Below are positions 57,628 through 64,000 of a stretch of 64,000 nucleotides of DNA, one piece after another (the first letter of the stretch is position 1; each line of letters starts with the position of its first letter). The translations under genes were made by a program, and so were the position numbers. The stretch is from Ziziphus jujuba (Eukaryota; Streptophyta; Magnoliopsida; Rosales; Rhamnaceae). The notes under the pieces were generated by a model. The model ran no database searches and was not told the DNA's origin. It saw only the letters and a program-made list of their open reading frames with translations. The DNA is taken from contig NC_083380.1 of assembly GCF_031755915.1 (NCBI RefSeq), forward strand, positions 30,724,501-30,788,500. The letters are read 5' to 3'.

Positions 57628-59599
57628 TTGATTATACGAGAACAAGTTGGACAAAGTGCTAAAGACGAAAGATTGATGGTTTTTTTTTTTTTTTTCCTTT
57701 TTTTTTTCTTTTTTTTTGGTTGGATAATTACATTTTATCCTCCTAACTATGATATATTACATTGCTTCCTGAACTATAGAACCCCTCACCTTGCCTCTGA
57801 ACCATTACCTTTCTACCAGTAAAGTCCAACCATGTATTTTGAATGATGAATTTAATGAAATTAAAAATTTACAAACTCATGTAATTTTTTTAGAAACTGT
57901 TTTACTCTATCTTATTTTACTTAGTATGCAAGGCTAATTTTTCCAAATTTATTAAGAAAAATTGTATGACTGGAGTAAACTTCAATGAAAATAATAGCTA
58001 AGGGGCCAATGTGAAGAGTTTTGAAGTTTTGAGGGGCGAACTGGATAGAGTAGCATTATTGAGTGGTGTAAAATGTGATTACCTAATGCTGGGTGCTACT
58101 TAACTATATATTCTTTTAAAATTAATGGTAGACAAGTTTAGCAGAAATTCAATAATAGAATTTATAGGTGCTTTCTCAAAATGGAGTTTGTAGCTTTCTT
58201 GACCTTTTTTAAGTCTTTGTTTTCAAATTGTGTAGTTATGTTCTCGCTTTCGCTCCAAACCGTTCAGTTTTTTTTATTTTTTTTATTTTAAATTTTGAAT
58301 TTAATATGGAGTTTGTTTTTGTTATTGTTTAACACTTTTATGCGTTTTGTTTGAATCAATTCTGGTTTATTTATAGACTTTATAGCCCAATATTTTTTGC
58401 TTTCAGGAATTGAATTTTTTCAACAATATTGAAAATCTACTGGTTCTACATCAATTGAAATTGAAGACAACACCCAATACCCAATTCCCATGGTCGCACT
58501 CTATTACTGCCAACATACTGTCCATGAACTCCAAAAATCACTAAACACAAATTTTGAAGCAGCACATCTAAGTATCCAATCTATACTATGACATTTTTTT
58601 AGCAAGTTACTATATTCTAAGATATTAAAATTATGCAAATGCTACTCCTAAAAATGCACCCAAACTCACACCTACACCTTACTCCCACACTCTAGTCCAG
58701 GTGATAGCCTGAAATTGGTCATAAAACAGCTGAAAGTTTAACCAAAAGGATTTCTCTAAATTTGCTCATGCTTGAAAATGTAACATGCTTCTCTTTAAGG
58801 AATGTAGAAGGGTAAAGGATATATTATCATTTTCTGAGTGAATTTTTTTAAAAGGTTACTAACCTGTATGGGCTTTACTCCATTTGAGTTTGACTAACAG
58901 TTTGCAGACTATTTGCATAAAGCTATACTATCCAAATTTTAATGCATATAAGAAAATTAAGGTAACTAGAAAATTAAGGTAACTTTTTTGTCTTTTTCAA
59001 GATGTACAACTACAAGCTCTGATGTAGACTCTTTACCTCTCTTATCAGTTTCCTTGACACCTGATAGTTGGTAGCTTCTAGAGAAACCTTCCCAGATCCT
59101 TTGACAACTACCAAAGACAAAGACAAGTATAGATCAGAAACAGAGTGAAGAAGACCACCTTCCAGAAGGAAGAAGCAAAAACAGGAAACCACAAGATTAA
59201 CATTGATCAAAGAGAAACTTAAATCATGAGCAAAGGGATTGTATTCTTTGTAAAAAAGTTACAATACCTTCAAAATCACTGACCAAAAATTTGATTCAAG
59301 GTAGAAAAAGCCTGCACCTTCCTGACTTGAGTCCAAACTCTAGACTACCTTGAACATTAGATGGTTTTGAGAATTTGAATAAGCCTGGAGAAGTTTCATA
59401 TGCTTCACTACATAAAGATGGTGACAAGTTCTACATTTATAAAAAACAAGAATTTATTTGACAGTTTTCGAAGAACCAGATCCACCAATGCAGTAAGCTG
59501 TCATAATAGATAGAGCGAACAAGAATTTCAGGTTTAAAATGTAACTATGATGTTGCAACCACATCATGCATTTCACTTTCTTAGACCCAAGGGCAAAGT
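57628..59599. other. Noncoding region between TNL-B and minus-strand remnant
   Basis: It matches 28042-30074 of copy A. It has T-rich runs near 57680-57720 and no supported gene. Confidence 0.5.
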
Positions 59600-60886
59600 T
59601 TAGAGATTTAATGAGAAACATGCATTGAGTTATAGTACAACAAATAAAGAAATATTTCTGCTTCAAGGTCTTCACTTGAGAATTTGGTTGAGCAAGTAAT
59701 GTTCAATATTTTTTGCCCTGTAAGCAAGACATTTCTTTACGATGGCCTCCAACCCCAGCAAAAAACACCGCATTAAATCTATTAGTTAGTCAAAACAAAA
59801 CCTCACTACTGATTTAGAAGAAAAAATTATAATTAATTAAGCAAGGGAAGTTGCAAGGGAACCTAATCACAGTTCCATCATCAGGAAAACTCACGAAGTA
59901 AATCTTAATTTGTCGAACTCAGACCATAAAAAGGGATGCGTGCATGAACTCCAACAAGTTAACTAGTCAAATTTTCATATCAAAATAGCAAAACCGCACA
60001 TTGACTTTGTCTATTTATGTTCATCCATAAACGCTGCAACTGAATGATCTTTGGAAATAAGAATCAAGACTCAAAAAGCCACTATAAATTCCTCTCGCTC
60101 TTCAAGATTTTGTCAATCATTCCATAGTCAATATTGGCTCCACTCAGTATTAATTAAAGCGAAGGGCTGAAATAGCTGAAGATTAACAGCATTCACTCAA
60201 CATATATATATATATATATATATTAGTAACACATTCATAATTTATAGTTCAAAATCAACAATTTTCTATTTGCTTCACTAAATTGCATGAAGGAACAGTA
60301 CCTTGGGCCAGAAAATTCATTTTCAAGCTCAAGTAACTCAAAATCCATGGCAAGTTCTGGCACTGATTAGAGCTCTCGATCAAACATACGTGTCAAACCT
60401 AACCAAATGTGGGAACAGACCAAAATATACAAAACCCATGATAGACAGAGCAAAGGGGCGAAAGGGTACCTTGCACTGTCCTTGAATTAGCAGAGCACAC
60501 CCACAAACCACAAGCCTCGGACTGTTTCTATCGCCATTTGAGCCAAAAGTCTGAAGCAAATGGCCGTTCCATTTCTGAAGATTCTGAAGAAAACCAAGTA
60601 AAGAATAAACAATAACGTGAAATCTTGAACACCAACAAAGATAGCAGCCAAATCAAGCAACGAAAACCCACTGCAAACTATTCAGCTCAGGCTTGCACTT
60701 ATAAGTTTTCCCAAGCCCACCCAATATCCTTCCTTTTTCGTATAACAGAAAGGAAAATGATGAAGAATGAAAAGGTTGAGAAATGGTGAGTAATGGAGGA
60801 GAAGCGCACTGGGTATGTGAGTTTGGTGGTGGCGGTGGCGATGATTGGGATTCAAAAGGCGTCGTTGAAAGCCAGAGGCTTAGCAA
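59600..60886 (-). pseudogene. Possible decayed minus-strand gene, copy B
   Basis: This is the counterpart of 30075-31370. Block 2 (about 60473-60577) is open here and reads LLQTFGSNGDRNSPRL with CALLIQGQCK before the donor GTACCC. Block 3 is damaged instead: the acceptor TTTTGTAG of copy A reads TTTTGCTG, and an extra base in GTCTTGCTTACAG shifts the frame. Block 1 (60653-60886) is open but has no ATG start. Family not recognised; low confidence that it was a protein-coding gene. Confidence 0.35.
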
Positions 60887-60978
60887 TCGTCAGCTGAAGC
60901 CGCCCACCACGAACTAAGCGAGAGCTCACTCTTCGGTTCTCTTCAGGACTGGAATTTCCTGCAGACCACTTTTCTCTT

Positions 60979-62039
60979 TTGTTTTCAAAATAGAAACTAA
61001 AAAATTATTCTCTACTTTTTAATGACAATAAGGAAGTTTTGTCATAAAATATGTTTGGTTAATAATTTTTAATTTTTTTTTTTAAAATTTTATTTTATTT
61101 ATTTATTTTTTTTTTACATAAAATGAATTTTTTTTTTAAACCTTATATAGTCAAGTCGCACTTTTAGATCATTTTGATACTATTACAGAAAAAAATAAAT
61201 AAATAAACAATAAACAATAAAAAAAATACAATAAAAGCTAAGAAGAAATAAAAAATAGAAATAAAAAAAATTTATAGAAAAACAGAAAAAAAATGAAAAT
61301 GAAAAAGTAAAAATTAAAAAATTAAAATAAATATATGATAGAAATGGAAAATAAAAAAAATAATGGAATAAAAGAAAAATAAAAAGTTAGAAAAAAAACA
61401 AAATAAAAAAGAGAGGAAGAGAATATTTAATAAGGGAAAAATGGAAAATATGTAAAAAGAATAAAATAGCAAAATAAATAATTGATATAAGAAATATTTG
61501 TCCAAAAAACTGATAAAAAAATAAGATAACATAATAAAAATAAAAAAATAAAACTAGTAGGTATATAAGAAAGGAAAAAAAATAAAAAATAATTGATGTA
61601 ACTTATAAAGGATAAAAAAAAATATATAGAAATTTTTTTAAGTTGTTCTATTAAAAAAATTTTTAAAAAAATAAAAAATAAAATAAAAAAAGAAGAAAAT
61701 TTAATTGGATACATTTATTAAGAAATAATATTTTATCTTTCTCTCTCTACAACTTTTTTTTTCTATGATATTCCAAAAAATTGAAATAATATTTTTTTTC
61801 TACAATTTTTTTTCTATAAGATAGAGAGCATACTAAAGAAAAATGATGAAGAAAACAAATTAAAATAATATGTATTTTATTATTTTCAAAACAGATAAAA
61901 ACATCATTTTATTGTTTTTCATTTGTTTTCTAAAATTGTTTTTGAAAATTGATGGCCAAACAGATAATTTTTTATTTTAAAAACAATTTTCTATTTTATA
62001 GAACAGAAAATTATTTTAAAAATAGGTGCCCAAACAGCC
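60979..62039. mobile_element. AT-rich insertion of about 1.06 kb, copy B only
   Basis: Copy A reads from CACTTTTCACTTT straight into AAAAATTCCTGATTTT, while copy B has about 1.06 kb between. The right part shares GATGGCCAAACAGATAAT and CTATTTTATAGAAC with the element at 33387-33693. It is very A/T-rich, with long A runs on the plus strand. It has no coding capacity. Frames of Phe/Ile/Tyr on the minus strand are compositional. Probably a nonautonomous DNA element; no clear target duplication. Confidence 0.5.
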
Positions 62040-62932
62040 AAATTCCTGATTTTTGTTCTTTCCATTTTATTATTATTATTTTCAGAAAATACTGCAAGCA
62101 AAACTAATTTTACCAAAATATATATAAATATCAAATTATATGAAAATTTTCAGGGTAAAAGAATTATACAACATTTTTTTCTTTAGTTTTAATTTTTTAT
62201 TTTATCTTTTATTTCCTTAAATATGTAAAAAAATTCGAAATTCTCATTTTTTAATATTTTATACCTGTGGGTAGAAAATTTTCAAGTTTATGTTAACTAT
62301 TTTAACCTTAATAATTCAATCAAACCATTGTTTGTTTTATTTATTTTTATTTTTATTTTTAGGCTGGGGAAGTTGTTTTAATTCAAAAATAGATCATCAA
62401 ATGTGAAAAACACTAAAATTATACATAAAAAAAGAAAAAAAGAAAAAAAGAAAAACACACTAAACGGACTTGCAGTAAAACTAATAATAAAATAAATAGA
62501 TAAATAAATAACTCAAAAAATAATGAAAAAGGACAACAAAACCAAACCAACCATGGGCTTAGCAAATATTTGTTATGGAAGATAGATATTTTAGATATCT
62601 GATAGACAATAATCATATGTTGAAATTTCGCTGCTCATTCATGATGGCAAATTTTCATTAATTGTGAAAAATAAACACTTTTCTTTCAAATTTGTCTGTT
62701 TTTACTTTTTTATAATTTTGACCACTACATGCCCATAACTATTAGTGTTAGTAGCACATTTTTATTTGGTGCTGGCAATTGATGGAATGCCATGAGAGTA
62801 CAGCATTCTGTATCACTGCATATGCAGCTAAAAGCCCAAAACAAAAGAAAAGTCCTAACTAAGCAACTCTCTCATTCACACCACAAACAACCTTACCTTT
62901 CTTGTTCTTTTCTCCAAAAATCCATTGCCTAA
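62040..62932. other. Shared promoter-side region, copy B
   Basis: It matches 31465-32348 of copy A and lies just upstream of the small two-exon gene. AT-rich, no gene. Confidence 0.5.
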
Positions 62933-63365
62933 ATGGAAGCCATAGTCAACCTCCTCAGCACAAACCCACTCTTTCAAGCTACTTTTGGGAGGTAACCTTT
63001 TTTCTTTTTTTTATTCAAACGAAAGAACTGCAATGGGTTTGCTTTTCTTCCTAGAACTTAGCAACAGAGAAACACCATTTCAAAAGTGATTCTTTTTTTT
63101 CTTTTCAATAATGTTTTTTGTTTGTTGGTTCTGTTTTCTGTTCTTGTTGTTTTTCTTTATTTCAAAAATTTCCAGATGGACACAAGGAGGAAACCCCCCT
63201 GCAAGTCCTTTTGTTCTTCTTTTGGTTACAATGGGGACAAAGCCTCAAAGAAATTTCCCCATTTCATTTTCTTCTAGGCGTGTTTTAAACGAAAAGCTAT
63301 TACTTCCAAAGTCATGCATGGGCTCCACATCCATGCAGAAAAATGTAAAAATGGTGCAATCATAG
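62933..63365 (+). CDS. Small two-exon gene of unknown function, copy B
   Basis: Exon 1 (62933-62991) encodes the same MEAIVNLLSTNPLFQATFGR as copy A with a GGGAG|GTAACC donor. Exon 2 (63176-63365), after TTTCCAG, reads WTQGGNPPASPFVLLLVTMG and stops at 63363-63365, about 82 residues. It lacks about 36 bp found in copy A (32622-32660). The conserved first exon, splice sites and upstream sequence against a drifting second exon suggest a decayed 5' end of a longer gene or a noncoding transcript. Family not recognised. Confidence 0.35.
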
Positions 63366-63625
63366 TCTCAGCCTCGGTCTTTCTTCTGCACTAGTACAAG
63401 ACCAGCAGTCAAGTCAACCCCAATTCCCTATACCCCACCATTGTTTGTTTCCTCTCTTCCCTGCGAATTTCCCAGTCTTTGAATCTTTCTTCCTCTATTA
63501 TTACTTGGTTTCCTTCAGCCTGAACCATGGAAGACTTTTATAGATAGCCCTCTCCCAAATGCAAACATTCATATAATACAAAAAAAAAAAAAGGTGAAGG
63601 GAAAAATCTTCTACACTCAGCAAAA

Positions 63626-64000
63626 ATGGTCTGGTATGGGCAAAGCTTGCTCTTTTATTCACTATGCTTATTTTTTTACCCCACCATGGTGTTTTCTCAA
63701 CTATCCTCAACCCAAAGAGACGCCATGGTTAGTTTATATGAGAGTCTGAATGGTACTAGTGTTCCATGGGATATTAACAAACAGCCAAACCCCTGTTCAT
63801 GGAAGGGAATCAGCTGTGACTCCACCAGTTCGTCTATTACTGGTATTTCTTTATCTGGGTTTTCACTCTCTTCCTTTGATTTTCTGCCTATTGTCTGCAA
63901 GATTGATTCTTTGCAGATGCTTGATGTATCAAACAACCGGCTCAGCACAATCCTGGCAGAGTTTATCAGAGATTGTGGGAGGATTGATGGGTTGAAACTG
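63626..64000 (+). CDS. LRR receptor-like kinase, N-terminal part, runs off edge
   Basis: From ATG at 63626 the frame is open for 125 codons to the window end. Residues 1-25 form a signal peptide (LLFYSLCLFFYPTMVFSQ). Then comes an LRR N-terminal cap: STQRDAMVSLYESLNG and NPCSWKGISCDS with its Cys pair. First LRRs follow: ITGISLSGFSLSSFDF and LQMLDVSNNRLSTI. Such proteins sit in the plasma membrane with extracellular LRRs and usually an inner kinase. The kinase is outside the window, so a receptor-like protein without kinase is possible. No lesion is seen. Copy A has no equivalent because the duplication ends about 185 bp upstream. Confidence 0.88.
   Translation, partial: MVWYGQSLLFYSLCLFFYPTMVFSQLSSTQRDAMVSLYESLNGTSVPWDINKQPNPCSWKGISCDSTSSSITGISLSGFSLSSFDFLPIVCKIDSLQMLDVSNNRLSTILAEFIRDCGRIDGLKL

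Larger units (their letters stand above)
44024..63440 (+). repeat. Duplicon copy B (TNL-B to small two-exon gene)
   Basis: This repeats copy A element by element, without the SINE, copia, 460-bp solo LTR or gypsy. It has its own insertions: a solo LTR (44455-47605), a MITE-like block (52959-53130), a foldback (56695-56729) and an AT-rich insertion (60979-62039). The right edge lies about 185 bp before the start codon of the receptor kinase. Confidence 0.85.

Noticed and set aside
61314..61714. Minus-strand Phe/Ile/Tyr-rich frames resembling membrane proteins
   Set aside because: They come from A-rich sequence in the copy B insertion; hydrophobicity is a result of base composition.

Overview
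The window is nuclear DNA of a dicot plant. It carries two TIR-NBS-LRR (TNL) resistance genes, a class absent from grasses. It also has plant-type intron-split genes with GT/AG borders, Ty1/copia and chromovirus-type Ty3/gypsy elements whose primer sites match initiator tRNA-Met, a tRNA-derived SINE, MITE-like insertions, AT-rich spacers and many (TA)n and (GA)n tracts. A woody rosid is a guess only.

The backbone is one large duplication. Copy A lies at about 318-32838 and copy B at about 44024-63440. Each copy holds, in order: an upstream promoter region, an eight-exon TNL on the plus strand, a decayed minus-strand gene, and a small two-exon plus-strand gene of unknown function. Copy B alone continues into the start of an LRR receptor kinase at 63626, which runs off the right edge. 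The 11-kb spacer between the copies is mostly retrotransposon remains.

The TNLs have an unusual layout supported by phase-matched exons: TIR (exon 1), NB-ARC (exon 2), linker (exon 3), LRR (exon 4), C-JID (exon 5), then a second LRR (exon 6), a second C-JID (exon 7) and a short tail (exon 8). The TIR domain also carries a Gly-Ser run encoded by a GGCTCA microsatellite. TNL-A is a clear pseudogene with many small lesions, a copia element at the end of exon 3, a small solo LTR in intron 5 and a gypsy element in exon 8. TNL-B is nearly intact, but a 5-bp deletion in the LRR exon predicts a product of about 700 residues (TIR-NBS with a short LRR).

Mobile elements were placed by pairing LTR ends, target-site duplications and the empty site in the other copy. 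They are: copia 6616-12273 (minus, one long uninterrupted frame); gypsy 17561-27959 (minus, decayed by C:G to T:A stops); three solo LTRs of about 3 kb (35255-38205, 40347-43200, 44455-47605); a 460-bp solo LTR (14970-15429); a SINE (604-855); and several MITE-like or unclassified AT-rich insertions. The insertions inside the duplicated unit are each present in only one copy, so they probably postdate the duplication. No tRNA, rRNA or CRISPR loci were seen. All identities were judged by eye, without alignment or database search.
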